Of a stretch of 64,000 nt of DNA, positions 54,708 through 64,000 are shown one piece after another (the stretch's first letter is position 1; every line of letters starts with the position of its first letter). This DNA is from Pelagerythrobacter rhizovicinus (GTDB lineage Bacteria > Pseudomonadota > Alphaproteobacteria > Sphingomonadales > Sphingomonadaceae), in the NCBI RefSeq assembly GCF_004135625.1, contig NZ_SDPV01000002.1, positions 186,001 to 250,000 on the forward strand, in the 5' to 3' direction. The notes under the pieces are model-generated. The model had not been told where the DNA came from. It was given only the letters and a program-made list of their open reading frames with translations, and did no database searches. A program made the translations under genes and the position numbers.

Positions 54708-56162
54708 CTAGGCCTCGCTCGCGGATCCCGCCTCGATTCCCGGCACGATCAGCGTCCGTCCGCCACCGAAATCCTGCCGCACGACGATCAGCCCGAGCCG
54801 TTCCATGTGCTCGAGCAGACGGCGAATCCGGCCCGGCGAGTTCGACCCGTAGACCCGCGCCAGTTCCTCGTCGTCGGGCGCGGACAGGCCTTCCGCCGCC
54901 GCGGCGGCGACCGCGAGATAGGGGGCCAGCACGTCGTCGGGCACGGCCTCGCCGAGTTGCAGGATGCGCGCGCGCACCGGCTCGTCAAGCCGCTCCAGCC
55001 CCGAGCCGGCGATCGCGAACCGGCGGCGGAACGCGATCATGTCGGGCAGCGGCCCGGCGAGCCGCTGCTGGCGGCAGCGCACGAGGAACCCCTGGTAGAG
55101 CGCCGAAGCGGACTGGAACGTGCTGCCTTCGCCGCGCGCCATTTCGGCGATGATCGCCTCAACCTGCTCCCGCGCATCCCCGGCGCCGCGAGACAGCTCG
55201 GCGGCAGGCGCCCGCTCCGCCTCCTGCCGCGCAATGCTCGCTTCGAGCTGTTCCGGCTTCGGTGCAGGCGGCGGAGGCGGCGGCGGAGCCGCTTTGGCGG
55301 CCTCGCCCGCCAGTTCGTCCAGCAGCAGCGCCTCCATCTCCTCGGGCGCGGCGCTCGGCAGCGGCATCAGCCCGTCCTTGCGCGCGACGCTGCCCGACTT
55401 CACCGGCCCGATCTTCACCGCCACCGGCCGCCGCGTGATCGCCGGGCCGAGGGCGAGGAAATGCCCGCGCTCCAACTCACGGATACGCTCGGCCTGCCGG
55501 CGCTCCATCCCGAGAAGGTCCGCCGCGCGCACCATGTCGATATCCAGGAAAGTGCGCCCCATCAGGAAGTTGGAGGCTTCCGCGGCCACGTTCTTCGCCA
55601 GCTTCGCCAGCCGCTGGGTCGCGACGATCCCCGCCAGCCCGCGCTTGCGCCCGCGGCACATGAGGTTGGTCATGGCCGAGAGCGTCATGCGCCGCGTGTC
55701 TTCGGCAATCTCGCCGGCGACGGCAGGCGCGAACATCTGCGCCTCGTCGACCACCACCAGCGCCGGATACCAGTGCTCGCGCGGGGCATCGAACAGCGCG
55801 GTGATGAACTGCGCCGCGCAGCGGATCTGCTGCTCGACCTCCAGCCCCTCGAGCGCAAGCACGACCGAGGCGCGGTGCGCGCGGATGCGCCGGGCGAGCG
55901 TCTCGATCTCCGCCGGCGAGTACGCCGCGCCGTCGATGACGACATGGCCGAACGGCTCGGCCAGTGTGACGAAATCGCCCTCCGGGTCGATCACGACCTG
56001 CTGCACCATCTGCGCACTTTCCTCCAGCAGACGGCGCAGCAGATGCGACTTGCCGCTGCCCGAATTGCCCTGGACGAGCAGGCGCGTCGCGAGCAACTCC
56101 TCGATGTCGAAGGTGACGGGCGCGCCGCCCGCGTCATGGCCGATGGTGATCTGCGGTTTCAC
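54708..56162 (-). CDS. HerA-like (DUF87) ATPase
   Basis: A 484-residue ATPase of the HerA/FtsK superfamily. It has an N-terminal HAS-barrel-like strand region, then Walker A in LVQGNSGSGKSHLLRRLL and Walker B in ALVVVDEAQMFAP. Sensor and Arg-finger segments MCRGRKRGLAGIVATQRLAKL follow. A proline-rich linker (PPPPPPP) leads to a C-terminal winged-helix-like domain ending VRQDFGGGRTLIVPG. Archaeal HerA works with NurA in DNA-end resection, but no nuclease is adjacent. I chose GTG 56162; GTG 56195 is possible. Bacterial solo versions have no fixed role. Confidence 0.85.
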   Translation of the reverse strand: MKPQITIGHDAGGAPVTFDIEELLATRLLVQGNSGSGKSHLLRRLLEESAQMVQQVVIDPEGDFVTLAEPFGHVVIDGAAYSPAEIETLARRIRAHRASVVLALEGLEVEQQIRCAAQFITALFDAPREHWYPALVVVDEAQMFAPAVAGEIAEDTRRMTLSAMTNLMCRGRKRGLAGIVATQRLAKLAKNVAAEASNFLMGRTFLDIDMVRAADLLGMERRQAERIRELERGHFLALGPAITRRPVAVKIGPVKSGSVARKDGLMPLPSAAPEEMEALLLDELAGEAAKAAPPPPPPPAPKPEQLEASIARQEAERAPAAELSRGAGDAREQVEAIIAEMARGEGSTFQSASALYQGFLVRCRQQRLAGPLPDMIAFRRRFAIAGSGLERLDEPVRARILQLGEAVPDDVLAPYLAVAAAAAEGLSAPDDEELARVYGSNSPGRIRRLLEHMERLGLIVVRQDFGGGRTLIVPGIEAGSASEA

Positions 56163-56347
56163 AGCCCATGCGCCTAGCGATCCGACCCCTCCCACCGGAA
56201 GGGGCGACGATCACTTATCCCGAGCGAATCGCGTGCCTCCCCTGCGCGCCGGTACGCCCCCTTATGCCGTTCGCCGAAAAGTCGTGTCGAATCGCTTCTC
56301 GCCGCCTAGTGTGGACCACAGGAACGAATCCATTCCGGGGGAAAATC

Positions 56348-59257
56348 ATGCGTTTGAAACTCGCCGCGGTCAGCCTTGCCGCGCTTTCGCTTGCCATGTC
56401 GGCCGGGGCTCAGGCTCAGCAGGTCGCAGATCCCGCCGCCCAGGCCGCAGCCGCCGCAACGGGCGAGCCTGCGCCCGTGTCCGAGCTGATCGAAAGCGTT
56501 TCGATCCCGTACGAACAGTTCCAGCTCGACAACGGCCTTACCGTGCTGGTGCACGAGGATCGCAAGGCGCCGGTTGTCGGCGTGTCGGTCTGGTACGAGG
56601 TCGGCTCGAAGCACGAGCCCAAGGGCAAGACCGGCTTCGCCCACTTGTTCGAGCACCTGATGTTCAACGGCAGCGAGAACGCGCCGGGCGACTTCTTCGA
56701 GCCGCTTCAGCAAGTCGGCGCGACCGACTTCAACGGCACGACCTGGTTCGACCGCACCAACTATTTCGAGACCGTGCCGACCGGCGCGCTCGACCTGGCA
56801 CTGATGCTGGAGAGCGACCGCATGGGCCACCTGCTCGGCGCCGTGACGCAGGAGAAGCTCGATAACCAGATCGGCGTGGTCCAGAACGAGAAGCGCCAGG
56901 GCGACAACCAGCCCTACGGCCTCGTCGAGTACGAGCAGCTCGAGAACCTCTACCCCTCCGGCCACCCCTACCACCACTCGACGATCGGCTCGATGGACGA
57001 CCTGTCGGGCGCAACGCTCGAGGACGTGCGCAAGTGGTTCCGCGACCACTACGGTCCCAACAACGCGGTGCTCGTCCTCGCAGGCGACATCGACACCGCG
57101 ACCGCGCGCGAGAAGGTGACCAAGTGGTTCGGCGCAATCCCCGCGGGTCCGGAGATCCACCCGGTCTCCGCACCGGTGCCGACCTTGCCGGAACCGCTGT
57201 CGAAGACGATTTACGACCGCATCGCCAGCCCACGCCTCTATCGCATGTGGGCAGTGCCGGGGCTCGACAACCCCGAATACCTGCCGCTGGCCATGGGTGC
57301 GACAGTTCTCGGCGGCCTCGCCAGTTCGCGCCTCGACAACGCGCTCGTGCGCGAGCAGCAGCTTGCGGTGCGCGTGGTCGCCAGCGCGCAGATCTTCGCG
57401 CAGGCGGGCCAGTTCGTGGTCTATGCCGACGCCAAGCCGGGCGTGAGCCAGGAACAGCTCGCCGCCGCGCTCGATGCGGAAATCGCCGAGTTCATCGCCG
57501 AAGGTCCGACTGCGGACGAGCTGCAGCGCGCCGTCACCACCTATGCCGCCGGGCAGATCCGCGGTCTGGAGCAGGTCGGCGGCTTCTCCGGCAAGGCGCC
57601 GACTTTGGCCGAAGGCCTGCTCTATTCGGGCAATCCGGCCGAGTACAAGGAAGTGCTCGAAACCGCCGCCGCGATGACACCCGAGCGCGTCCGCGACGTG
57701 ACCGCCAAGTGGCTCTCGCGCCCGGTCTTCAAGCTCACGGTCGAGCCCGGCGAGCGCAAGGAAGGTGGCGAGAACCGCGGCGGGTACTTCACCGGCGTCG
57801 GCGACAGCGGCCTTGCCGGCCCTGCATTCTACTCCAGCCCGCTTTCGATGCAGGCTGGCACTGCCGCGGCCGAAGTCGACCGGTCGACCCTGCCCGAAGT
57901 GGGCGAGCTGAAGCCGCTCGACTTCCCGGATATCCAGCGCGCGACGCTCTCGAACGGGATGGAAGTCTACTTCGCGCGGCGCGACGCCGTGCCGACGGTC
58001 AGCGTGCGGGTGAACTTCGACGCCGGCTATGCCGCCGATCCGAAGGACAAGCTCGGCGTCCAGTCGCTGATGCTGAGCATGATGGACGAAGGCACGACCA
58101 GCCTCGATTCGAACGCGCTGGCGATCGCCAAGGAACGGCTCGGCGCGAACCTCTACACGTATGCCGACATGGACACGACCGCGGTCGGTCTCGATGCCAT
58201 GGCGCCGAATCTGGCGCCCTCGCTCGAGCTGATGGCGGACTACATCCGCAACCCGGCGTTCGATCCCGAGGAGCTTGAACGTGTTCGCGCGCAGCAGCTC
58301 ACGCGCATTCAGAACGAGCTCAACAGCCCCGGCGCCATTGCGCAGCGCGCGCTGGCTCCGGTCCTGTTCGGCGATGCCCATCCCTACGGCATTCCGCCGT
58401 CGGGCACCGGCAACCCCGATGTCGTCGCATCGCTGACCGCGCAGGAGCTGCGCACCTTCCACGACACATGGCTGCGCCCCGATCTCGCCCGCATCTTCGT
58501 GGTCGGCGACACGACGCTGGCGGAGACCACCCGCCTGCTGGAGGAGGCTTTCGGCAACTGGCAGGCCCCCGCCACGCCAGCGCCGGAAAAGAACTTCGAA
58601 GTCGCCGTCCCCGCGCAGGAATCGCGCATCATCCTGATCGACCGGCCGAATTCGCCGCAGTCGGTGATCCTCGCCGGACGCGTGCTCGAGCACAAGGGAA
58701 CCGACGATCTTCTCGTGCTCGGCGCCGCCAACGAGGTCTTCGGCGGCAGCTTTCTCAGCCGCATCAACATGAACCTGCGCGAGACCAAGGGCTGGTCCTA
58801 CGGCGTGCGCAGCATGGTCCAGCAGCCGCTCGACCGCTCCAGCTTCATGATCTACGCGCCGGTCCAGGCGGACCGTACCGGCGACTCGATCGTCGAGCTG
58901 CGCAAGGACCTCATGGCCTACACGGACGAGGGCGAGGGGGTGACGGAGCAGGAGCTGACCCGCCTCATCAACGGCAACGTGCGCGAGCTGCCAGGTCAGT
59001 TCGAAACCTCGGGCGACGTGCTTGGCGGCATCGTCAATATCGTCACCTACGGCCGGCCGGACGACTACTACGAGACGCTGAGCGAGCGATACTCGGCTCT
59101 CACCGCATCCGAGATCGATGCCGAGGCGATCGAATCGCTCGAAGAGAACGACCTCGTTTTCGTGGTGGTCGGCGATGCCGACGTGGTCCGGCCGCAGCTC
59201 GAAACGACTGGTTTGCCCATCGAAGTGCGGGAGGCGGAAACCTCGACTGGCGAATGA
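56348..59257 (+). CDS. Periplasmic M16 zinc metalloprotease, two-domain
   Basis: Insulinase/pitrilysin-type protease of 969 residues. The signal peptide ends MSAGAQAQ. The first M16 domain has the inverted zinc motif HLFEH (residues 99-103) and the third ligand in NEKRQGDNQPYGLVE. The second half is a related but inactive M16 domain (VSVRVNFDAGYA without HxxEH). ATG 56348 was chosen at the signal peptide; the longer frame from 56168 overlaps the divergent HerA-like gene. Degrades peptides in the periplasm; the exact substrate is unknown. Stands alone between promoter regions. Confidence 0.93.
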   Translation: MRLKLAAVSLAALSLAMSAGAQAQQVADPAAQAAAAATGEPAPVSELIESVSIPYEQFQLDNGLTVLVHEDRKAPVVGVSVWYEVGSKHEPKGKTGFAHLFEHLMFNGSENAPGDFFEPLQQVGATDFNGTTWFDRTNYFETVPTGALDLALMLESDRMGHLLGAVTQEKLDNQIGVVQNEKRQGDNQPYGLVEYEQLENLYPSGHPYHHSTIGSMDDLSGATLEDVRKWFRDHYGPNNAVLVLAGDIDTATAREKVTKWFGAIPAGPEIHPVSAPVPTLPEPLSKTIYDRIASPRLYRMWAVPGLDNPEYLPLAMGATVLGGLASSRLDNALVREQQLAVRVVASAQIFAQAGQFVVYADAKPGVSQEQLAAALDAEIAEFIAEGPTADELQRAVTTYAAGQIRGLEQVGGFSGKAPTLAEGLLYSGNPAEYKEVLETAAAMTPERVRDVTAKWLSRPVFKLTVEPGERKEGGENRGGYFTGVGDSGLAGPAFYSSPLSMQAGTAAAEVDRSTLPEVGELKPLDFPDIQRATLSNGMEVYFARRDAVPTVSVRVNFDAGYAADPKDKLGVQSLMLSMMDEGTTSLDSNALAIAKERLGANLYTYADMDTTAVGLDAMAPNLAPSLELMADYIRNPAFDPEELERVRAQQLTRIQNELNSPGAIAQRALAPVLFGDAHPYGIPPSGTGNPDVVASLTAQELRTFHDTWLRPDLARIFVVGDTTLAETTRLLEEAFGNWQAPATPAPEKNFEVAVPAQESRIILIDRPNSPQSVILAGRVLEHKGTDDLLVLGAANEVFGGSFLSRINMNLRETKGWSYGVRSMVQQPLDRSSFMIYAPVQADRTGDSIVELRKDLMAYTDEGEGVTEQELTRLINGNVRELPGQFETSGDVLGGIVNIVTYGRPDDYYETLSERYSALTASEIDAEAIESLEENDLVFVVVGDADVVRPQLETTGLPIEVREAETSTGE

Positions 59258-59321
59258 GCTTGTTGACATCAGTGTAAGCAATCGCGATTGCTGATGCGCG
59301 TTTCAAAACGAGGAGATGACT

Positions 59322-59627
59322 ATGTCTGTTGGCGGCACTTACGACTGCGTGACCAAGACCCCGATGGGTGAGCAGAAGAGCACCTTCACCGTGGTCCCAA
59401 GCGAGGACGGCACGACCTTCACCGGCAGCAATGCCGGCACGCTCGGTTCGATGGAGGTCAAGGACGGCAAGATCGACGGCAACACGCTGACCTGGAAGAT
59501 GGACATGACTGTGCCGATGCCGATGACGCTCGAAGGCACCGCCACGGTGGACGGCGACCAGCTCACCGGTTCGGTCAACGCCGGCGCTTTCGGCGCCATG
59601 CCGATGACGGGCCAGCGCCAGGCCTGA
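59322..59627 (+). CDS. Small conserved protein of unknown function (beta-rich)
   Basis: A 101-residue cytosolic protein with alternating strands and Gly/Thr-rich turns, for example [20 protein letters not shown]. It resembles the small families that bind or measure hydrophobic substrates but I do not recognise a named one. I chose ATG 59322, 6 bases after AGGAG, over ATG 59316. Own terminator follows, so it is a single-gene unit downstream of the M16 protease. Confidence 0.75.
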   Translation: MSVGGTYDCVTKTPMGEQKSTFTVVPSEDGTTFTGSNAGTLGSMEVKDGKIDGNTLTWKMDMTVPMPMTLEGTATVDGDQLTGSVNAGAFGAMPMTGQRQA

Positions 59628-59650
59628 CACTCGCCTTCGCGAAGAGAACG

Positions 59651-59680
59651 GGGCCGCCGGAGCGATCCGGCGGCCCTTTT
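59651..59680 (+). terminator. Rho-independent terminator after the small beta-rich gene
   Basis: GGGCCGCCGGA (59651-59661) pairs with TCCGGCGGCCC (59666-59676) over GCGA, followed by TTTT. Confidence 0.92.
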
Positions 59681-59722
59681 CTTTTCGCACCCGGTCCGGC
59701 AAGCTCGATTACCGGAGGCGTC

Positions 59723-60073
59723 ATGACTAGGCACCGCATATATTCGATGAGCGTCGCGAGTGTGTATCCCCACTACGTCACCAAGGCGGAGAAGAAGGGG
59801 CGCACGAAAGCGGAAGTCGACGAGATCATCCGTTGGCTGACCGGGCACAGCCAGGCATCGCTGGAGGACGAGCTGGCGAAGAAGACCAGCTTCGAGGATT
59901 TCTTCGCGCAGGCCCCCCAAATGAACCCCGCGCGCTCGCTGATCACCGGAACGGTCTGCGGCGTGCGGGTGGAGGAGGTCGAGGAACCGCTGATGCGCAA
60001 AATTCGCTACCTCGACAAACTGATCGACGAGCTGGCGAAAGGGCGTCCGATGGAGAAGATACTGCGCGCCTGA
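59723..60073 (+). CDS. DUF2200 family protein
   Basis: A 116-residue protein with the family signature [27 protein letters not shown], then the conserved WLTGHS and [20 protein letters not shown] segments. Helical and Lys-rich, no signal peptide. The family is widespread in proteobacteria and lacks an assigned function; members often sit alone, as here. The C-terminus is a Lys/Asp-rich helix ([19 protein letters not shown]). Confidence 0.85.
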   Translation: MTRHRIYSMSVASVYPHYVTKAEKKGRTKAEVDEIIRWLTGHSQASLEDELAKKTSFEDFFAQAPQMNPARSLITGTVCGVRVEEVEEPLMRKIRYLDKLIDELAKGRPMEKILRA

Positions 60074-60147
60074 GACGGCAAGCGTCCTCTGCGGATGCCA
60101 GGGTGGCGGCCTTCAACGCCACGGTCTTCGAAGACGCGCACTTCTCA

Positions 60148-60225
60148 CCCCACCTGTCATTCCCGCGCACGCGGGAATGACAGGTGGGGAACGACCGCAC
60201 CCTGGATCCCCGCTTTCGCGGGGAT
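60148..60225. repeat. Dispersed GC hairpins with a 20-bp perfect stem
   Basis: Arms 60148-60167 and 60170-60189 are perfectly complementary for 20 bases with a 2-base loop (CA). A second hairpin, ATCCCCGC-TTTC-GCGGGGAT (60206-60225), follows 16 bases later. Such a long perfect stem is unusual and lies in a 266-base gene-free stretch between the DUF2200 gene and the glyoxalase-like gene (convergent), where it could act as a bidirectional terminator. Confidence 0.8.
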
Positions 60226-60339
60226 GACGCCCGGCATTGGCTGACCATCGAACGGGGCAAGGCCATCTGCAGATCGGCCCTCCCCGCATCCAACCCGCCG
60301 GTCCAGTGCACCTCGCCAACATCTGAATGTCGATCGATC

Positions 60340-60705
60340 CTAGCGATTGTCCGCCGAGGGTTCCCACAGCTCGATCGGATTTCCTTCGGGATCGTGGATG
60401 CGGCAGAAGCGGCCCACTTCGGAATCCCACTCCGCCCGCGTCTCGACGGCAATTCCCGCGGCCCTGAGATCGGCCATGGCAGCGTCGAGATCGTCGACGC
60501 GAAAGTTGATCAGCCACTGCTGTTCGGAACGGCCGAAGTACTCGGTGTCCGCGGCGAAGGGGGCGAAAACCGTGGGCCCCGCCTGCTGGCGCCACACGGT
60601 CTTGGCGATGTCGTCGATCCCGAGATGCGTCTCGTACCATGCGGCAAGAGCGGCCGGGTCACGTGCCCGGAAGAAGAAGCCCCCTACGCCCGTAACCCTG
60701 GTCAT
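60340..60705 (-). CDS. VOC (glyoxalase/bleomycin-resistance) superfamily protein
   Basis: A 121-residue single-domain VOC protein. Paired beta-alpha-beta units contain FFFRARDPAALAAWYETHLGI and WLINFRVDDLDAAMADLRAAG, and the end is RIHDPEGNPIELWEP, the usual metal-site Glu segment. I chose ATG 60705, which has GGGGAG at 6 bases. It may be metal-dependent; whether it acts on methylglyoxal, a drug or another compound cannot be told. Lies just downstream of gatB on the same strand. Confidence 0.86.
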   Translation of the reverse strand: MTRVTGVGGFFFRARDPAALAAWYETHLGIDDIAKTVWRQQAGPTVFAPFAADTEYFGRSEQQWLINFRVDDLDAAMADLRAAGIAVETRAEWDSEVGRFCRIHDPEGNPIELWEPSADNR

Positions 60706-60733
60706 CACGCTCTCCCCTTTTGGCCGGTGGAAG

Positions 60734-62230
60734 CTACCCCAGTTTCGCCTTCAGCAGTTCGTTGACCACAGCCGGGTTGGCCTTGCCCTGCATGGCCTTC
60801 ATCGTCTGGCCGACGAAGAAGCCGAACAGCTTGTCCTTGCCGCCGCGGTATTCCTCGACCTTGTCGGCGTTGGCGGCGAGGACCTTGTCGATCTCGGCCT
60901 GGATCGCGCCGGTGTCGCTCTGCTGCTTGAGGCCTTCGGTCTCGGCGATCTCGGCCGGTGCGCGGCCGGTCTTGAGGACGATCTCGAAGATCTCCTTCGC
61001 CTGCCCGCCCGAGATCTCGCCCGCGGCCTGCATCTGCAGGATCGCGGCCTGCGCCCCGGCCGTGGCGTGCGCGGGATTGGCCTCGTCGCCCAGCGCGTTC
61101 ATCACGCCCGGCGCGACCGAAAGCGACCAGTTGGCGACCTGCGTGGCGACGTCCTTCTCGCTCTTGCCGAGCCGCTTGGCGGTTTCCGCCAGCAGCGTCT
61201 CGAACCGGGCGAAGGTCTCGACCTCGGCCGTCAGAACGGCGGCGTTGTAGTCCGACAGACCCAGTTCCTCGACATAGCGGCGGCGCTTGGCGTCGGGCAG
61301 CTCGGGCAGCGAGGCGCGGCACTCTTCAAGGAACGCATCATCGAGCTCGAGCGGCAGCAGGTCGGGATCGGGGAAGTAGCGATAATCGTGCGCGTCTTCC
61401 TTGCTGCGCATCGACCGCGTGGTACCGCTGTTCGGATCGAACAGGCGCGTTTCCTGCACCACGGTGCCGCCGTTCTCGATCAGGTCGACCTGGCGGTTCG
61501 CCTCGTGCTCGATCGCCTGCATGACGAAGCGCACCGAGTTGACGTTCTTCGTCTCGGTCCGCGTGCCGAACTCCTCGCCCGGGCGGCGCACTGAGACGTT
61601 GACGTCGGCGCGCATGGAGCCTTCCTCCATGTTGCCGTCGCACGAGCCGACGTAGCGCAGGATCGTGCGCAGCTTGCGCAGATAGGCGCCCGCCTCCGCC
61701 GGCGAGCGCATATCGGGCCGCGAGACGATCTCCATCAGCGCGACGCCGCAGCGGTTGAGATCGACGTAGCTCATCGTCGGGTGCTGATCGTGCATCAGCT
61801 TGCCCGCATCCTGCTCGACATGGATGCGCTCGATGCCGACGACCTTGTCCTGCGGGATGCCGGCCTTCTCGTCCGCCTCGATGGTCAGCGAGCCCTCACC
61901 CACCAGCGGGTGATAGAGCTGGCTGATCTGATAGCCCTGCGGCAGGTCGGCGTAGAAGTAGTTCTTGCGGTCGAACCGGCTCCACCGGTTGATCTCGGCC
62001 TCGATCGCCATGCCGGTGCGCACCGCCTGGCGGATGCATTCGCGGTTCGGGACCGGAAGCATGCCCGGCATCGCCGCGTCGATCAGGCTCACCTGCGTGT
62101 TCGGCTCCGCACCGAAGGCCGTGGAGGCGCCCGAGAACAGCTTGGCGTTCGAGGTGACCTGCGCATGGACCTCGAGGCCGATCACGACCTCCCACTCGCC
62201 CGTCGCGCCCTGGATGCGGTAAGTGCTCAT
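60734..62230 (-). CDS. gatB: Aspartyl/glutamyl-tRNA amidotransferase subunit B
   Basis: Recognises mischarged Glu-tRNA-Gln or Asp-tRNA-Asn and activates it with ATP for amidation. The 498-residue protein has the kinase-like cradle with [12 protein letters not shown] and [19 protein letters not shown], the [12 protein letters not shown] segment, and the C-terminal YqeY domain ending [22 protein letters not shown] chose ATG 62230, with GGGAGG upstream. It starts 14 bases after gatA, in the order gatC-gatA-gatB. Confidence 0.97.
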   Translation of the reverse strand: MSTYRIQGATGEWEVVIGLEVHAQVTSNAKLFSGASTAFGAEPNTQVSLIDAAMPGMLPVPNRECIRQAVRTGMAIEAEINRWSRFDRKNYFYADLPQGYQISQLYHPLVGEGSLTIEADEKAGIPQDKVVGIERIHVEQDAGKLMHDQHPTMSYVDLNRCGVALMEIVSRPDMRSPAEAGAYLRKLRTILRYVGSCDGNMEEGSMRADVNVSVRRPGEEFGTRTETKNVNSVRFVMQAIEHEANRQVDLIENGGTVVQETRLFDPNSGTTRSMRSKEDAHDYRYFPDPDLLPLELDDAFLEECRASLPELPDAKRRRYVEELGLSDYNAAVLTAEVETFARFETLLAETAKRLGKSEKDVATQVANWSLSVAPGVMNALGDEANPAHATAGAQAAILQMQAAGEISGGQAKEIFEIVLKTGRAPAEIAETEGLKQQSDTGAIQAEIDKVLAANADKVEEYRGGKDKLFGFFVGQTMKAMQGKANPAVVNELLKAKLG

Positions 62231-62243
62231 CGTCTCGCCTCCC

Positions 62244-63728
62244 TCACCACCACTTCTCCGGCTTCGCATCGAAGCCCGCGCGTTGCTGGATCGCGAGCCC
62301 GGCGTTCAGCACGCCCTGCTCGTCGAAGGCCTTGCCGATGAGCTGGAGGCCGAGCGGCAGACCGTCGCCGTTGAGCATCGCCGGCACGCTCATCGCGGGC
62401 AGGCCCGCGAGGCTGGCGGGAACGGCGAAGACGTCGTTCAGGTACATCGCCAGCGGGTCGTCCGTCTTGTCGCCCAGCGCGAAGGCGGCGGTCGGCGTCG
62501 TCGGCGCCAGGATCACGTCGCACTGCGCCCAGGCCTTTTCGAAGTCGCGCGCGATCAGCGTGCGGACCCGCTGTGCCTGGTTGTAGTAGGCATCGTAGAA
62601 CCCCGCCGAGAGCACGTAGGTGCCGATCAGGATGCGGCGCTTGACCTCGTCGCCGAAGCCCTCGGCGCGCGTGGCGGCGTACATGTCCTGCAGCCCGGCG
62701 CCGTCCGGCAGCTCGCGCAGGCCGTAGCGAACACCGTCGTAGCGGGCGAGATTGCTCGAGGCCTCGGCCGGCGCGATGATGTAGTAGGCCGGCAGCGCAT
62801 ACTTCGTGTGCGGCAGGCTGATGTCGACCACTTCGGCGCCGGCGTCGCGCAGCCATTCCTTGCCGCGCTCCCAGCTTTCCAGGATTTCCGGGTCAGTCCC
62901 CTCCATCCGGTATTCCCTGGGGATGCCGACCTTCTTGCCGCGCAGATCGGCGGAGAGGTTCGCTTCCCACTCGGGCACCGGCAGGTCGAGCGAGGTTGAA
63001 TCCTTCGGATCGAAGCCCGCCATTGCCTCGAGCATGATCGCGCAGTCCTCGACGCTCCGCGCCATCGGCCCGGCCTGGTCGAGGCTGGACGCGAACGCGA
63101 CGACCCCCCAGCGGCTGCAGCGGCCGTAGGTCGGCTTGATCCCGCAGATGCCGGTGAACGCGGCCGGCTGGCGGATCGAGCCGCCGGTGTCGGTGCCGGT
63201 CGCTGCCGGTGCGATCCGCGCGGCTACTACCGCCGAGGAGCCGCCCGACGATCCGCCCGGCGCTAGATCGGCGTTGCCGCCGTCCTTGTGCCGCCAGGGG
63301 CTAACGACGTTGCCGAAGTAGCTGGTCTCGTTCGAGGAGCCCATCGCGAACTGGTCGAGGTTGAGCTTGCCCAGCATCCCCGCGCCCGCGTTCCACAGGT
63401 TCTGCGAAACGGTGCTCTCGTACTCTGGCGTGAAGCGTTCGAGGATATGGCTCGCCGCGGTCGTCTGCACGCCCTGGGTGGCGAACAGGTCCTTCATCCC
63501 GATCGGCACGCCGGCCATGGCGCCAAGCGCCTTGCCCGCGGCACGGTCGCTATCGACCTTCTCCGCCGCGGCCAGCGCGTGGTCGGGCGTCGTGACGATG
63601 AAGGCGTTGAGCTCGCCCGCGGCGGCCACGGCCGCGTTGTGCGCCTCGGCCACCTCAAGCGCGGTGAAGTCGCCCGCGGCCACCCCGTCACGGATCGCCT
63701 TGACGCCTAGTTCGGTCAATTCGGTCAT
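62244..63728 (-). CDS. gatA: Aspartyl/glutamyl-tRNA amidotransferase subunit A
   Basis: Amidase that releases ammonia from glutamine for the GatB reaction. The Ser-cisSer-Lys triad is visible: the catalytic Lys in [11 protein letters not shown], and the two Ser in [17 protein letters not shown] and [13 protein letters not shown]. 494 residues, standard length. Between gatC and gatB; its ATG (63728) is separated from gatC by a repeat-containing gap of about 100 bases. Confidence 0.97.
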   Translation of the reverse strand: MTELTELGVKAIRDGVAAGDFTALEVAEAHNAAVAAAGELNAFIVTTPDHALAAAEKVDSDRAAGKALGAMAGVPIGMKDLFATQGVQTTAASHILERFTPEYESTVSQNLWNAGAGMLGKLNLDQFAMGSSNETSYFGNVVSPWRHKDGGNADLAPGGSSGGSSAVVAARIAPAATGTDTGGSIRQPAAFTGICGIKPTYGRCSRWGVVAFASSLDQAGPMARSVEDCAIMLEAMAGFDPKDSTSLDLPVPEWEANLSADLRGKKVGIPREYRMEGTDPEILESWERGKEWLRDAGAEVVDISLPHTKYALPAYYIIAPAEASSNLARYDGVRYGLRELPDGAGLQDMYAATRAEGFGDEVKRRILIGTYVLSAGFYDAYYNQAQRVRTLIARDFEKAWAQCDVILAPTTPTAAFALGDKTDDPLAMYLNDVFAVPASLAGLPAMSVPAMLNGDGLPLGLQLIGKAFDEQGVLNAGLAIQQRAGFDAKPEKWW

Positions 63729-63736
63729 AGCACTGA

Positions 63737-63810
63737 GTCCCAGCGAAGGCTGGGACCTCGTGCCGCCAGCGCTCCGCCCGTTGGAGAGAGGCCCCAGCCT
63801 TCGCTGGGGC
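63737..63810. repeat. Paired GC hairpins between gatC and gatA
   Basis: GTCCCAGC-GAAG-GCTGGGAC (63737-63756) and GCCCCAGC-CTTC-GCTGGGGC (63791-63810) are two perfect 8-bp hairpins 34 bases apart, nearly inverted copies of each other. They may tune the gatC:gatA ratio or protect an mRNA end. Confidence 0.75.
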
Positions 63811-63831
63811 TCACGATGGGTTCGGCGATCG

Positions 63832-64000
63832 TCACTCGATCACCTTGGGCACGCCGAAGAAGCCGTGTTCGGCCGCAGGCGCATTGGCCAGCACCGCATC
63901 GCGCTTGTCGCCGCCGGTCAGCGGGTCGGCGTCGATCGCGTCGTCGCGCAGGCGCAGGGTGTTGGGGATGACGGCGGTCATCGGCTCGACCTGCGAGGTA
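63832..64000 (-). CDS. gatC: Aspartyl/glutamyl-tRNA amidotransferase subunit C, 5' end outside window
   Basis: About 56 residues of GatC visible. The C-terminal part [18 protein letters not shown] and then [11 protein letters not shown] match the conserved GatC end, the tail that wraps gatA and gatB. The start is beyond base 64000. Completes the gatCAB operon. Confidence 0.9.
   Translation of the reverse strand, partial: TSQVEPMTAVIPNTLRLRDDAIDADPLTGGDKRDAVLANAPAAEHGFFGVPKVIE

Noticed and set aside
54641-55153. 170-codon plus-strand frame near the HerA-like gene
   Set aside because: It runs opposite the 3' end of the ATPase and is Arg/Pro-rich without any motif.
56306-59281. 991-codon minus-strand frame opposite the M16 protease
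   Set aside because: It mirrors the protease codons, has no recognisable domain and contains arginine- and alanine-rich low-complexity text, typical of antisense frames in high-GC DNA.

Overview
The window is high-GC chromosomal DNA from an alphaproteobacterium. The most likely origin is order Sphingomonadales, family Erythrobacteraceae. This rests on three things: the run argS-SPOR-nagZ-scpA-scpB-tatABC, the neighbouring ispH-thrB-rnhA and Tad-pilus genes, and two very large TonB-dependent receptors next to a TPR/2OG-Fe(II) oxygenase. I see no prophage, insertion sequence, CRISPR array, rRNA or tRNA. The content is mostly core metabolism and envelope biogenesis.

Region by region. 1-5 kb: an M17 aminopeptidase (5' end cut off), a small SH3-like protein translationally coupled to argC, then glnB-glnA behind a sigma54-like promoter, closed by a clear terminator. 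5-9 kb: an XRE regulator/membrane-protein pair with a striking palindromic operator, an AraC regulator with a secreted alpha/beta hydrolase, and a lone GH24 lysozyme. 9-20 kb: tamA-tamB (outer-membrane assembly), the N-end-rule transferase bpt, threonine ammonia-lyase, a secreted amidohydrolase and a small single-span protein. 20-27 kb: one long minus-strand operon running argS, SPOR protein, nagZ, scpA, scpB, tatA, tatB, tatC, with several 4-base start/stop overlaps. 27-30 kb: ispH, thrB, rnhA. 30-32 kb: a truncated-looking DUF1508 mini-gene, a FAD oxidoreductase and a lysophospholipase-like hydrolase.

32-39.4 kb: a Tad (Flp) pilus cluster cpaA-cpaB-cpaC-cpaD-cpaE-tadB-tadC. It has no gene for the secretion ATPase CpaF/TadA and no Flp pilin. 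39.4-43 kb: a minus-strand beta-oxidation-type cluster (thiolase, short-chain dehydrogenase, enoyl-CoA hydratase) ending in a MarR regulator. 43-51.6 kb: a nutrient-uptake island of TonB receptor, small Cys-containing secreted protein, TPR/2OG-Fe(II) oxygenase and second TonB receptor, bounded by strong terminators. 51.7-56 kb: clpB, whose promoter carries a perfect 17-bp palindrome, then a HerA-like ATPase. 56-64 kb: a two-domain M16 protease, small conserved proteins and gatC-gatA-gatB (gatC runs off the end).

No wholly new system is evident. The items most worth a second look are the XRE operator array, the palindrome inside the clpB promoter with a possible regulator remnant beside it, the ATPase-less Tad locus, the SH3-only protein fused by overlap to argC, the TonB receptor/oxygenase island, and the recurring hairpin repeats between genes.
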